Part shown: one piece after another, positions 46,480 to 58,462 of the stretch | Numbering within the stretch: the first letter of the stretch is position 1 | Layout of the letters: each line of letters opens with the position of its first letter | Assembly (NCBI GenBank): GCA_010093515.1 | Contig: MU001685.1 | Coordinates: forward strand, 289,851 to 353,850 | Length of the DNA: 64,000 bases | Origin: Lineolata rhizophorae | Lineage: Eukaryota; Ascomycota; Dothideomycetes; Lineolatales; Lineolataceae | Direction: 5' to 3' | The notes under the pieces: generated by a model | Told to the model about the DNA's origin: nothing | Databases searched by the model: none | What the model saw: the letters and a program-made list of their open reading frames with translations, nothing else | Translations under genes and position numbers: made by a program

Positions 46480-48743
46480 GGCGGTGATGTGGTATGGCGC
46501 GGATTTGTCGTCTAGAAGGGGTTCTAGGGCCTTGGGTTTAAGAATTGGAAGAAGCTAGGTACCTAGCTGCGTGGTCCAATTGCTATTGTAGGCTAAGCAG
46601 TCGGAGAGGCCAGCCGGTCGGGAGAAACAACACGGAAAGAAGGTAAAAATTGAGGATGTAACAGCAAAAAGCTAGGAGCTCCATTACCCCACCATAGGCC
46701 TTATATACTTTGCTCGCACCTTCCATCCGAGAGCTCGAGCGGCAACCACAGGCGCTAGCGATTTGTCAAGGGATGCAGCCTCTTGTCGTCACTTCCCGTC
46801 ATTGTTTCCGATGCAGGTGGCGGGCAAGGTCAAGCGCGGTCCCGCAAGCTGCCCAGAGTGTGCGCGCGCGCTACAGCCGAGGGGTAAACTCCGGGGGACT
46901 GGCGTAGCCGCATCGGGATCATGGCTGAACTGCCGATTTTCGCCCTTCCACCTACGAAGCCCATGCATGTCCACAGGGCGCTCCAGTGCGAAGCATGGCC
47001 TGGCCGAGCTCCTTTAAAAAAGGCCAACTCGAGTCCCACCCATTTGCCTAAACGGAGGCGTGGCATGGAAACCGTGAGGTTCCTGTCGGACTTAGATGTT
47101 GGTAGCACCGGGCTTGTTGCGGAGCCTCAGGTATATGCATGCCTCCCTCCCGTATCATGCGGGGCACTCTTTTCCTCGCGTGCAGAATAGAAAATGTGGA
47201 GCAGTGGTGCCGGCGGGAGCCCTAGACTAGCTCGGACTCCAGACCGGGGGTTCTGTGCAATGTGTGGACTGCCGCATCCTCTCACTTCCCGGTCCGTCGC
47301 GGAGCCAAGTGTGCCGACGAACCGGCGGCCTCCATCCGACAGTGCCTGCAAACCGAGGACTTCTCTCCGATGCAAATGGGCAAGGATCAGACACGTCACG
47401 TGCACGCGCATCTGGCTCGCAGCGAGCGCCGTCAGGCCGTCGCAAACCAAAAGACCCTATTGCTGTGTAGGCACAGAAGCGCGAGCCACGCCTATCGATT
47501 GTTGACGCGTTATCGCGGATAGTTTTCCGTGCTGTATGTGCGAAGCAAAGCTCCGATTGGTGCTGGCGTCGCACACACTGGCAGTCAATGTTTATTTGAT
47601 AGCGTCATCGCCACGCCCCTCGCAGCTCGTGGGCCTAGTTTTTCTTTTCCCACGCGATTGCTTCTGTTGGTCGGCGAATTTTTGGTGGTACATCGGATGT
47701 ATTTTGGGCAGACCGCGGCGGTTGCTGCGGGTCTCGGTCGCACGTGCGGGTCCTTTGCAGCTTGTCGGTTGCGTCGAAGAAGGCGCGTCGGAACTCGCGA
47801 TATGCGAGGGCGCGACCGGGTAGCCGTCGCTGTTAGAAAGCCCTCGCGGCGTCAAGAAAGGGCCCGTAGGCCTCGTCGTTCGCATTGCCACGGACGTAGT
47901 AAGCCTTCCGCAAGAGCAACGTAGGACGCTGCAATAGAAACCGCCACCTTCCGGAGCGCGTAGGTAGTAATCCGAACCGAAAGGGTTGGCGCGCCCGACA
48001 TTGTGCGTGCGCCGCGCCTTGCCTTCTTTCAAACGCGCCAAACACATTCACGATCGGGCCGCGCAAATCCCGCCGGCCAGCCTCGTAGCAATCACCACCT
48101 TCACCACATCTGAATTTGCCCGGCAAACCGTCAACAACTTCGTCGCCCGCTTGTTGTGCGTCGTTTCCTCGCGCCACACAAGCATCGTCTGCGGAACAGA
48201 GCTGCCGCTGCCCTGTCACCGCCCGTGGCTAGCTGCCTATATCTCTCTCCCTGCGCTCGCCACTGCACCGCTGCCCTGCGCTGTGTGAGTGGGCGGGCCT
48301 GCGCGTCTCCGGCGGCGGAAAAACAACACGTACTTCTGTCCCGTGCAACGACGCCCTTCTTCTTGCCTTTTCGCGCCAAAGCGGTCGCTCCGAACGGCCA
48401 AGGCTGAGCGGATCATCAATCGATATCCCGGAGCGTTCTTCGATCGTGCTTTTTACACCCATCCGAGCAGATTACGCCATAAGACGCCTGGATCAGCAGC
48501 TTCGGTACGTTTGCCTCAACCGTGGAAGGTCCGCTGTTTACCCACCCCGTCTCCTTCCTTTCTCTTTCCGGATGGGGCTTTAGGGAAAAGCGAAATACAC
48601 ATCGCGCAAGTCAACAAATACGCGAATTCTCTACCCGTCTTCCTCGCTTTCTCGCACAACCTTCCGTGTCCCGCATCTCTTTGCGTCGCGAACTACTCCG
48701 TACTCGGTGGTCAGACCCGAAGACTCGCTAACCGAACATCGTC
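46480..48743. other. divergent spacer, promoters of AKR and forkhead genes
   Basis: 2.3 kb, moderately to strongly GC-rich, without a supportable gene. The last 700 bases are pyrimidine-rich and likely hold the forkhead leader. A CACGTG core occurs near 47397-47402, far from either start. Longer open frames overlap on both strands and have no motifs. Confidence 0.5.
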
Positions 48744-51700
48744 ATGCCTAGGGCTCGCAAGATGGCACCTCCCGCCCGCGGACGTGGTCGTGGCCGTAGG
48801 GAGCTAGAGCACCACCTTTCCGATGCAGAAGCAGCAGCTACACCTTCACGGAAGAGGAGACGAGTAAGTACCTTAGTTACGCGTACGCGAATGCCGTTTG
48901 AAGGCTCCTGCAGCGCTAATGCGGTGCTCCCTTCGTTTTCCAGGTCAACGGCGATGATCGTCGCCCGCCAACGGCCGCCACCACCTCCAAGCAACCTTCT
49001 GATCGCTCTGAAGATACCGACCAAGCAGAGAACGATGGCGAGAACATGAATGGCGAAGATCCATCGCAGGCGGAGCGCGTTATCCAGTACATTCGCAAGT
49101 TAAAGACGGCGAACTATAGGGTCAACGCGGCGGTCGAATATGCGAACGAGCTGCACGACCTGAATCCGACCGCGAGGCAAGCTTATGCCAAGATTTGCGG
49201 CCGCGACTGGACCTATTTCGTCGTGGACGACACAATCCGTATCGGTCGCGGGGGGCCGACGCCCCGTTCGTCTGGAGGTGGAAACGGTATGGCTGGAGCG
49301 AATGGACAAGAGGCGAATCTCGGCGACACTTCTGTGCAGATTGACCTTGGCCCTGACAAAATCGTGTCCCGCGTCCACGCGGAGATTTCTTATCAGGCGA
49401 ATCTGGAGGGGTGGTATATCAATGTGAACGGTCGCAATGGACTTAAGCTGGATGACCGGGTTCTGGCTCGTGGAACACAGTCGGTGCTGCACTCTGGAGT
49501 CGTCATTAGCATCGCTGGCACCCAGATGATGTTCATTCTTCCGGGCCAAAAGATTCTCGTCCACGAAATGATCAAAAACCAAGCATTCCCTAGCCAGGAT
49601 GACGAGACGTCGACACGCACGGAAGACGACGCCCAGAACAAGGAGCATGAACCTCAAGCGCGGCCTGCGCCTTCCCCTGGCAACCAAACGTCCATCCCGA
49701 CTACGTATCCGTCTTTTCAGTCTCGAGGCGCCGCCGGCTTTCAACAAGGTGACGGCCAAGTATATGAAGCGGCTGCGCCTGGCAGTGCGAGCAAGGGCAC
49801 GCTCCCAGGGACGCCGGGCTCGGTCCGTAAGCAAGGCAACTCCAGGGCACAACCGTCACCGGGATACTCTCGTGGCGTCATGATAGAGAGCACTGATGCT
49901 ATTGACTATAGCCTTGACGAGTACAAGGACGTCAAGCCACCGCATAGCTATGCCCAGATGATTGGTCAGGCGATCCTGAGCAGCCCTGAGGAGAGGCTTT
50001 CGCTCTCCAACATCTACGACTACATCAAGGAGAGGTATGCGTGGTACCGGTACAGCGAGGGCGGTTGGCAGAATTCTATTCGCCACAACCTTTCGCTTAA
50101 TAAGTGTTTCGAAAAGGTTCCGCGCCGCACCGACGAGCCTGGAAAGGGCATGAAATGGCGCATCGTTGCCGAGCACCGCGAAGAGTTTCTCAAGCGCGGT
50201 TTGACGAAGGCCCCTAAGGCGATGCCTATGCCTCAGCAGGTCCGCCCCGCAACCTCCTCGAGTCCTACTTCGCCATCCAACGTCTACACTAAAGACACTT
50301 CCGTTATGGGCCAGCTGCACAGCTTTCCCGCTTCTTCTCAGAACGCCCAGCGCCCAGACAGCCGTGACACGGTAATGGCTCCACCCAACTTCGAGGCCGC
50401 GCTCCGCAGCTCCCCACGCTCCGTTACCCCGCCTCTCATGCCGTACCCAGTCCCCAACGAATCTTTCACGCCCGACCGGGGCCCGCGCCCCATGAAGCGT
50501 TCGCACAGCCAGGCTAACGGCGCCGGCGCTGGCGGTGTCCCAGCCGATTCCCAAGTGACACCCGTCGTCGACCGTACGCGCCGCGGCGGCCCAAGTGGTC
50601 TGGGTGGCGGAAACGTGCCTACCCTACAACACCCGTCCGGCAACGCCTCGTCACCTACCGACAATGCGTCGTCAACCTACTCGCCGACGGGTGGGGCGGG
50701 TGGTTTGCACACATCCGTGTACGCCTCGGGAGCTGGGGCGTCGGGAGGTGGTGCTGGTAGCGGTGATGGTGCTGTGCTCAATGGCCCGGTCGCCACGCCC
50801 CTCGTGGCCCGCCAAGTCCCACAGCTCCTTCCCGGCACAACGCGCCAGATGCCGAGCCAGTTTGCGCTGCTGAGCAGCCCAGCTCCGTTCTGGAAGTTTG
50901 CCGACCTAGGCAGCACACCCGCACGGCCACTAGGCGTGGGCGACCTAAGTCCGGAGAAGGATGACGATGACGATGACGAGGACGAGGAAGACGACGAAGA
51001 GTTGGGCATCCCGAGGAGCGATAATCGCACCGCCGATGATGACCGCGAGGGCACCGCCGAGTCGAGGAGGCGCGGCTCTACGGGCCCGGCGTCCGCGTCG
51101 GCTCCCAGCCCTGCTCGCACGCAGCAGCAAGGCACGCCCCGCCCCCGTGGAGCAACCACGTTGCGATCTCCTCCACCGCTCGCGCCGCCCGCGCTACAGG
51201 CTAGCTCACCGCCGGTCTTGATGCAGGGTGTGGCGGATGACGCGGCGAGCGCGGCCGGTGGGGCGGATCAGCCTGCGACGAGCCCGACGACAGAGGCTGA
51301 GATGGAGGCGAGTCCGACGCGCACGATCTCGAGACCGGTTAGTAGGCGTGAGCCACCGACGGCGAGAATCGCGGCGGCGACTCAGGGCGTGCAGGGACAG
51401 GGACAGATGAGGGGTTTGGGCGTCAGCGTTGGCGGCGCTGGACAGAGGTCTCTAGGCGGTGCTATGGGTGCTGGTGCGGGATTGCAGCGCAGCGGTTCCT
51501 TTAGCGCCGGTTTGAGCAACGGTGGCGCCAGTAGCGGTAACAGTGCTAGCGGATCCGGCCGGGAACGTAGCGGCTCCTTTGGCGGCGCTGGAAACGTAAG
51601 AAGTCGTGCCGGCTCCGTGGCCGGCGTGGGCGCTCGCGCGGGCTCGGCCGCGCCCCCGGCGCTGTCGGCCGCCGAGGACGACGATGCGTCCGCTGCCGCC

Positions 51701-51871
51701 GCGGGCGGCGGCATCGATCTGGCTAAGTGGGGCCCCGCTTCTCCTCCCCCCCGTGATAAAGTGGAAAACTTTGCATACTTACAGCTTTTTGACTCGCAGG
51801 GGTTTCCAGCGCATCGGGTCGTACCACGTCGGACAGTTGCAGGGTCCGCCCCCGAACGGGCCGGTGAGTAG
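48744..51871 (+). CDS. FHA-forkhead transcription factor (Fkh1/Fkh2 type)
   Basis: Two exons, 48744-48863 and 48944-51871, give about 1015 residues. The N-terminus is basic (ARKMAPPARGRGRGRR and SRKRRR). An FHA domain lies at about 124-240, with IRIGRGG, SRVHAEI and NGRNGLKLDD, and is interrupted by a Gly/Ser-rich insert. The forkhead DNA-binding domain is at about 370-458: KPPHSYAQMIGQAIL, LSLSNIYDYIKERYAWYR, GGWQNSIRHNLSLNKCFEKVPR and GKGMKWRI, so recognition helix 3 (NSIRHNLS) is intact. The rest is a long Ser/Pro/Gly-rich tail with an acidic DDDDDDEDEEDDEE stretch. FHA plus forkhead is the layout of Fkh1/Fkh2, which control mitotic-cluster genes and origin timing in yeast. The exact C-terminus is uncertain: a second frame near the end stays open to about 51932, and a last intron is possible. 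Confidence 0.92.
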
Positions 51872-53024
51872 GGGAGGGCCGGGCCCCGCAACGACGGCGG
51901 CGGCGACGGCGAGGGGCTTGACGCTTTCGTAGGGGTAGAGGGTGGGGGGAACGGGCGGGGCGCGGGCCGGTATTGTTTTAGTGCTTAAGCTTTGCTTAAT
52001 CCTTTTCATCATTCTATCTCCATGTGCTACCATTTTCGATTATGGGGAGGATAGAATGCGGAGCAAGCCAGAGCATGATGCTAGTGGGGCATCGTGGGAT
52101 TATTGTTTCCCGTCCGGCTGTTATTCTTAAGGCGCTGTCATTCTCATAATTCATAGCTAAAGGAAGATAGTCCTTCTTCTCTAGCGGAGGAGAAGCATCT
52201 TCGGGATATGTTGCTTTTTTGCTTCTCTTCCTCTTCTTTTTCTCAGCTATGGGGTCTGTGGGTGTAATTTTAAGGATGTAGTTTGGCGTTTAATATGGCC
52301 AACCGACGGGGATCTCCACCTTTTCCAGCACCCTATTACTCACGGTCTTTTTACCCCTCTTGTTGTACCATTTGTCTAGGTGGTGCGGCTTATCATTCCT
52401 GGGGCATGGAAGGCGAGGCTAGGTCTTGCGCAGGTTTCATAGTGGTGGTCCGGCTCTTTTTTATTTTTGCCTCTCAGCACATCTATGGAGTATGGCAGAA
52501 TTCCTTGGCTTATGCGAAAGATATGTTAGAGTACGGTGAGGTCAAGAGATGCGAGGGGGCGTGGAAGAATGAAAATGCATGCTGTTGAGGACTTTTCCCG
52601 TTCTGATATGAGTGATATGAAACTGCTGACATGATACTGCGGTTTTGAGTGCTCGTTGTGGACTTGTGCAGTGCTGCCTACTTCTATATGTTGAGCCGTT
52701 TAGGACCGCTTCAAGGAGTACGTTGCCATGCTTCAACCTATTAAAAACTAGCAATTAGAGCAGCCGAAGGACAGTAAAGTCCCCCGTTTTTGCTTGATGG
52801 CGGGCGACTTCAGTGGAACGTGGTAGCTGCTTTTCGGTACCGAGGATTGAAGATCCATGCCTTTTGGCTGCACCATTCTCACCACGTGTCGGCCTACGGG
52901 CTCCATTCTATCTCTCGGGTTTATTTCAGGAGTCACGTCTCCTCATATCCGAGTTACTTGACTGTCCAGGCCCGTCCACCCACTGCCTATACAGTTTGGG
53001 CGTTAAGAGTCTACAGTCCACGAC
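51872..53024. other. 3' flank of forkhead and promoter of GNAT gene
   Basis: T-rich 3' flank with repeated CTTCTCTT words to about 52250, then mixed sequence. No gene is supported. Confidence 0.5.
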
Positions 53025-53804
53025 ATGGACGACGCCTCAGGCCAACCCGAGCCCAAAGTCGAAAAGTACAACGGCGCAGAAATCACAAGCGAAATGCTCC
53101 AAGACGCGGCCCGACTATTCAGCGAGAACTACGGGATCTGGGGCCCGCGGGGTCCGAAACCGGGATCGAGGGTCTCAATGAGCGCCGCAAAGCTCCGCAG
53201 GGAATGCCTGCCGGAGAAGCACGAGCACCGGTGCGGATATAGCAGGATCGTGGTCGACGGCCAGCTGGTCGCGAATGCATTTGCGTGCTACTGGGACTGC
53301 GCGGCTGGGCGGATATGTTGGGTCACGCAGCTAGTTGTTAGGCCTGAGTTCCGCAGTAGGAGGTTTGCGACTAGGCTTTTGGGGGCGTTCTTGGAGGAGC
53401 AGGTCTGGGCTTATGGAATCATGAGCTCGCATGCGCATGCGTGTATGGCCGCGGTTAATGCGTTCGGGCGTAAGTTTGAAGTTGTCCAATGACTTAAGAC
53501 GGGCAGTTGACACCGTGCAGGGAAGGTGGACAGCGTCCGTCTCAGCGACATAAGGGATCATGCGGAGTTAATACTTGCGGCATCTCCAATTGGATACTTA
53601 AAGTCAGCTAGGCTTCATGGGAGCTTGTTTAACGCTGGCGTTGTCGATGGTTCGGTGTCGAGTGCGGACACTCATTTCTTCGTGGACCACGCCGAGCCTA
53701 GACAGGCTCTGGAAGGGGTGAAAGGGAGGCTCGCCCCATTGGAATGGCCGTTTGGCGAACTTATGGAATGCCATGAGTTTGTTGTCATTGTGAAGCCTCA
53801 GTAG
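53025..53804 (+). CDS. GNAT-family N-acetyltransferase
   Basis: Two exons, 53025-53469 and 53521-53804, give 242 residues. The intron is 51 nt, with donor GTAAGT and acceptor GTGCAG. The fold signature is the strand-turn-helix WVTQLVVRPEFRSRRFATRLLGAFLE at about 99-124. It matches GNAT motif A, the pyrophosphate-binding loop for acetyl-CoA, but reads R-S-R-R-F-A where Q/R-x-x-G-x-G/A is usual. A preceding strand (GYSRIVVDGQLVANAFACYW) and a following helix with an Asn (SSHAHACMAAVNAFGR) fit motifs D/A and B. The acceptor substrate is unknown. Without the intron the frame stops at once after FGRKFEVVQ, so an intronless call would lose the C-terminal 93 residues. Confidence 0.82.
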
Positions 53805-54952
53805 CGATGCGAAGATCCGCCATCTTCAAATTTCTGAAGGTCTAATTGGCAGACGTAGGATACCTACTACAGCCTCTTCCCTTTCGTACAACAAGTCACT
53901 CTCTATTTGAAACCATCGTGCATTGCAGCCAGTGTGATTTAAGCATTCAGTCGACTGGTATTGTTCCGCACTAAACCTAGATTCCTTTCACGGCGATTGC
54001 TCCTCCATGTTAGACTGATCCATCTAAGGACTCTCTATAAGTTCGTGGTCTCGTTACAAAAACGTATTAATATGGAATTTTATTTTTTAGCATCTGAAGG
54101 AACTGCTCCTTGTGTAGGGGTCAGGAACGTAGAAGGCAAGGCGATAGAGAGCAGACACATCATGCGAGTGCACGCCCTCCCTGGAGCTCGGTACGTTACT
54201 TGGTCTAGCGGAAATAGCTCGATTTCTAGCTGAAGAAGGAAAAGAAGCAGTTTTCTGAACAACTTGACTTCTTTGTTTGGGATCTTAGTGCATGAGGTGA
54301 GCATGCAGGCTGCGAAAAGCATTCAGAAGGGCATGCTATGCGAGCACAAAAAGTACTCTTGCCCTCCAACGTGGGACACCGGGTAACTCAGTTATCATGC
54401 GGTGCTGTATGGACTATGAATAAATCGTGGTAGAGTTGTCTATACAAAAAGCACCTAAATATCTCTGGACCTGCGCTGCAGAAGCGTTGTATAGTGAGAG
54501 TTGCAAGTGCGAACTTTCCAAGAAGCAGTTAGCAATCTGCACGGTACGGAGTACGAGAACCGGGTTCTGTGGGGTTGGGTATGGGGTGATGGTCCGTGCG
54601 CGGGACCCTGGCGCTCTGTGTTTACCAACACCAACCTAAACTCACAAGACTATCCAATACCTCCAACCTCAGCTTCAGCGCACAAGAGAGCGCTTTTCTT
54701 ACCTTGCATGGCTTTAGCATGCATTTTCGACCAATGCTTACATAACATTTCCTACTAACCAATTATGCCAGACCTCCTAGCGACTTGATTGGAAGGTGCG
54801 CGCCTCGCCCACACCCACAGCGGAACAGCGAAATTGCTAATGCTACCGGTCTACCGCCAGTCCTACCTGTCCTACAACTTCGCTGCCCTCAGAACCAGTC
54901 ACCTCTTTACCTTTACTTCCACATAATTCCGCATTTCCATACTTCCAAAAGC
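53805..54952. other. spacer between GNAT gene and unknown large gene
   Basis: AT-rich to about 54.4 kb, then mixed; short frames only. The last 170 bases are C/T-rich leader of the next gene. Confidence 0.5.
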
Positions 54953-57900
54953 ATGCCCATCACACCAATCCATCCAAATTCGACTGCCGGTCGCGGCGGC
55001 GAGGCCGAGCCTCATACCTGGACATCGAGTCGCTGCGCGAGGCTGCTGCGCCCCCTCATATCGCGCATCGCAACTCTCCGCAAACTGGCCGAGAAGCGCG
55101 CTGGAGAGGAAGCTGCCGCCGCGATTCTCGTGAAGGCGAGCAGCACGGGATTTGGAGCTTCGCGAGCCAATGCGAAGAAAGCGGCCGACCCCGACTGGAT
55201 GCCCAGCGGCTCCAGCGGCGGAGATGCTAGCAAGAAGAAGCTGAGGAAGAGATATGGTGGCGCATCTGGACTTGGTGCGAAAGCTTCTGTTCCGAGCTCC
55301 ATCGCGAAGGAGTTGCCGCAAGGCTTGTCGACGCCGCGCCTGCCTGACGGCGCGTCCTTCTCATCCCCGGCCGCATTCTACATACGGAAAAGCTTCATTC
55401 CGGATGCGAACCTTCCCTCTCCGCCAAAGGTGGGAAATCCCAACGGCACGATTCTGGACCAGGCTACGTGGCTAGGGCTCAGGACCAAGGGTTCTGATGC
55501 AACCCCCACCGACGTGGTCCTGCATGCGACGCAGCTTTTCAAGAACTTTTCGGACATTTTGCGTGCGACCGGCCCGGAAGCGAAAGCGCAGAAGCAAGCT
55601 GCGCAAAAGCAGGCCGCGCAGAAGTCGACGTCTTCGAAAGTTGCCCTTATTCAGAACGCCTCGTCGCAGGCTCGGTCATCCCAACCCACGTTCTCTTCGC
55701 AAGCTACAGAGGGTGGCCCTGCCTCCAAGCTATTGGGACCGGCCATGCAGCCGCCAGTATCCCAAGCCACACAGAAGGACGCGGTTTCGCGCCTTGGACC
55801 TCGCTCTCTGTTCGCGACGTGCTTGCGTCAGGTACCCACATACTTGGCTCTAGCAGTGGAATCCCAAGCCCTTAAAGAGCCGGAGCAACAGATTGACGTC
55901 GTGGGCCAAGTATATGACGATCTGGAGACGTTGGGCCCCGTGGAGGGCCAAGGATGGGTTGGACTCAAGAGGGTGGTGCGGTCCCATGCTGTCCTCGCCG
56001 TGGCGGACGCGGTCCGCGACAGGACGATTCCAATGAGGAGCATCAAGCGGCTCATAGAGACCTGTATTGCCGAGACTAAATCCACCCAGGAAGCCGAGCA
56101 AGTTCTAGGGGCATTTTGCGACTCGCTGAAGCCCGGATCAGGCACCTCGGCCCTTGACGGCAAGAGCCTTGCCTCTGTGAATCCGTTCGGGCATTGCCCT
56201 AAGAACGGGGCGCAGCATCGATTCGCCAATGACTTGGTCAAATCGTTCGGCAAGCTCTGCGGAGGGAACAGCCCTGTTTTTAGGGTTATGACAAGGCTCC
56301 TCAAGGAGCGAAAGATGCCGCTGGATTGGTGCTTCGCCTCGGACTTCATGCGTAAGGTGTCGGAGGCGGTCTCGAGCGTTGGCGGCCCAGACAGCGCTGC
56401 CGCTTCGGATTTCATTCAGACTGTCCTTCGGCTGTGCTGCGGGCTGCATGAAGAGGGGGAGCCTCATCAAGAGCCTAGCCAGCTCTTCATGACGACTACC
56501 ACATGCCCTCCCAGCATCAATCTCACTGTATCTGGCATTGCGACTTGTCTCACCACTCGCGCGTTGGAAGACAAGCTTCGGCACGTGTCGTGGGGATTGG
56601 ACGAAAATGAATCGTCCACATATGAGAGCATCATCCGGCCGCTAGAGACCGTCGGCAGCGACATCATCGCCGCTATTAACTCACCATCTTCCGCAACGAC
56701 CTTCTCGGCTCCGGGCTACCTCCTTCACGCCACTATGGTCCTCTCCTCGATCCTCACCATGCGCCTGTTCAAGTGCGAGTTCAGGCCACCTCTTTGTTCA
56801 AGCCTCTCTATCGAGGTTGTCGTCGTTGGACTCTCCCTCCTAAACCGTCTCCATAAGAATATACCGACGGACGAGGAGCGACCAACTTTCCAAATCCCTC
56901 GCCAGGTCTGTGGCATCATCCGCGATATCGACATGTTCCTTGATGGTGGCAGATTTAATTTCGAGAAGTTGAAGCATGCGGTAAACGTAATGGCCATAGT
57001 TGCGACGGGTGAACCGGCGGTGCGCCCTCAAAGCGATGAGAATGTCGACTATTTTACAGAAGGCCCACATTCAAACGAGACGGTCCGCGATTTCATGGCG
57101 CATTTAGCGCGTGCTTCCGCGGAAGCATTTGCTAAGACAGAATATGCTCGCCGAGACGGTATCCGCACCAAGTCGCCGACGAAAACGACAGTTCCAGCCC
57201 AGCTGTTCGCACAGGAAGTATGCAAGAGATTGCCTATTCAAGAGTCTACGAGCCCATTCATGTCTAGGGAGGAAGAGGCCAACATAGCAGTAGCCGAGGA
57301 CGAAAATGAGGGCTCTGAAGACGAGTTGTGCCGGAGGGAAGTTTTCAAGAAGGACACGATGGGAGGGTGGGCAGTCACAACACCTGGTCGAGGCGCGAAG
57401 CCCACATATCCTGCTCTAAAGAAGGCACCTGCTGTCCGCTCCCACACCGACTTTCCATCCGGACCGCTGTCTCCTGTGCACAGTGATAGCATCTACTCAC
57501 ATGACGAAAATATTGCACCTACCCCATGCTCCGAGCCTTCACCCGTTTCTCCTCCCTCCAGCGGCGAGATATCTGAACAATACCCGACTCCACCCACCGC
57601 CGCGACCTCGCCCGCTTCAGATACACCTCTAGTTTCTCAACCTTTTTCTCGTCATGAGCACCGCGCATCTCTTCGTGCACGTTCCCAGAAACTACGTGCC
57701 ATGTCTCATGGCGACAATGTGACGTCGCGTACGCAGTCTGTCGAGTTAATATCGGCGTCGCTGTCGAGAGCGGGGTGCCCCTCGTCGTCGGATTACGAGC
57801 GGAGTAGTTCGGAGGAGTTGTCTAAACAGAAGCAGGGCAAGCGTCGCCACCCCAGTTTGACAGACGATGATGAATACGCGCCCGCGCGGAAGAGATCGAA

Positions 57901-58462
57901 GCAAGATGTCCGAACTGAGAGCAAGAGCCACAAGCGCAATCGCGATGACTCCGAAGGTGGTGATTCCGATATGGATATTTCAAGGAAGAGGTCTAGGTAC
58001 GAGAGGTTCAACAGTACTAGGACGCTGGCTACGCCTCACCAGCGCAGTACATACGCTCGTGCGGCGTCCGCGCCACCTACTTCATCACCTGTCTCGGTCG
58101 AAGCTCATGCTGTCAAAACGGCCTTCCACTCCGGATACAACAGTGACGGCGACGATGAGCGCGACGAACTGTCACTCGACAGCATAAACTCACCTCTAGT
58201 ATCCTCGTTCTTCAGGAAGAAAAAAGTCAACAGAGCGCCTGCTCGAGCTTTTTCGCGTGTTTCGAAGACTTATCGAAATTCTCGTGCTGGTAGCATAGCG
58301 AGAAAGGCACATGCTGGCATTGGAAAGGGAAGGATGGCCCCTCGCAAGTCGTCCGCGCCTACGCTATCTAATATGAGTTCAAATGTTGGAGAATCTGGCA
58401 GTTTTATTAAAATGGCGAGGGAGGCTGATGATGAGACTAGTGTAGATGAGTTGGCGTTGTGA
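54953..58462 (+). CDS. unrecognised large protein, probably nuclear
   Basis: Single exon of 1169 residues from the ATG at 54953; the frame is open further upstream, but without a better start. I do not recognise the family. The N-terminus carries a tight block, TWTSSRCARLLRPLISRIATLRKLAEK, followed by Ser/Ala/Lys-rich sequence. About 260-830 looks globular and helix-rich, for example VYDDLETLGPVEGQGWVGLKRVV, VADAVRDRTIPMRSIKRLIETC and FANDLVKSFGKLC. About 830-1169 is low-complexity (Ser, Pro, Glu, Arg) with several basic patches (ARKRSKQD, SRKRSRYERF, FRKKKVNRAP) that resemble nuclear-localisation signals. The single long exon, charge pattern and conserved-looking N-terminus argue for a real host gene, perhaps chromatin- or cell-cycle-linked; that role is inference only. 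The lack of introns contrasts with most neighbours. Confidence 0.85.
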   Translation: MPITPIHPNSTAGRGGEAEPHTWTSSRCARLLRPLISRIATLRKLAEKRAGEEAAAAILVKASSTGFGASRANAKKAADPDWMPSGSSGGDASKKKLRKRYGGASGLGAKASVPSSIAKELPQGLSTPRLPDGASFSSPAAFYIRKSFIPDANLPSPPKVGNPNGTILDQATWLGLRTKGSDATPTDVVLHATQLFKNFSDILRATGPEAKAQKQAAQKQAAQKSTSSKVALIQNASSQARSSQPTFSSQATEGGPASKLLGPAMQPPVSQATQKDAVSRLGPRSLFATCLRQVPTYLALAVESQALKEPEQQIDVVGQVYDDLETLGPVEGQGWVGLKRVVRSHAVLAVADAVRDRTIPMRSIKRLIETCIAETKSTQEAEQVLGAFCDSLKPGSGTSALDGKSLASVNPFGHCPKNGAQHRFANDLVKSFGKLCGGNSPVFRVMTRLLKERKMPLDWCFASDFMRKVSEAVSSVGGPDSAAASDFIQTVLRLCCGLHEEGEPHQEPSQLFMTTTTCPPSINLTVSGIATCLTTRALEDKLRHVSWGLDENESSTYESIIRPLETVGSDIIAAINSPSSATTFSAPGYLLHATMVLSSILTMRLFKCEFRPPLCSSLSIEVVVVGLSLLNRLHKNIPTDEERPTFQIPRQVCGIIRDIDMFLDGGRFNFEKLKHAVNVMAIVATGEPAVRPQSDENVDYFTEGPHSNETVRDFMAHLARASAEAFAKTEYARRDGIRTKSPTKTTVPAQLFAQEVCKRLPIQESTSPFMSREEEANIAVAEDENEGSEDELCRREVFKKDTMGGWAVTTPGRGAKPTYPALKKAPAVRSHTDFPSGPLSPVHSDSIYSHDENIAPTPCSEPSPVSPPSSGEISEQYPTPPTAATSPASDTPLVSQPFSRHEHRASLRARSQKLRAMSHGDNVTSRTQSVELISASLSRAGCPSSSDYERSSSEELSKQKQGKRRHPSLTDDDEYAPARKRSKQDVRTESKSHKRNRDDSEGGDSDMDISRKRSRYERFNSTRTLATPHQRSTYARAASAPPTSSPVSVEAHAVKTAFHSGYNSDGDDERDELSLDSINSPLVSSFFRKKKVNRAPARAFSRVSKTYRNSRAGSIARKAHAGIGKGRMAPRKSSAPTLSNMSSNVGESGSFIKMAREADDETSVDELAL

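Noticed and set aside
54785-54952. 56-residue upstream extension of the large unknown protein
   Set aside because: The frame opens at a non-ATG codon and its text is unlike the rest; the ATG at 54953 precedes the conserved-looking block and follows a CT-rich leader.
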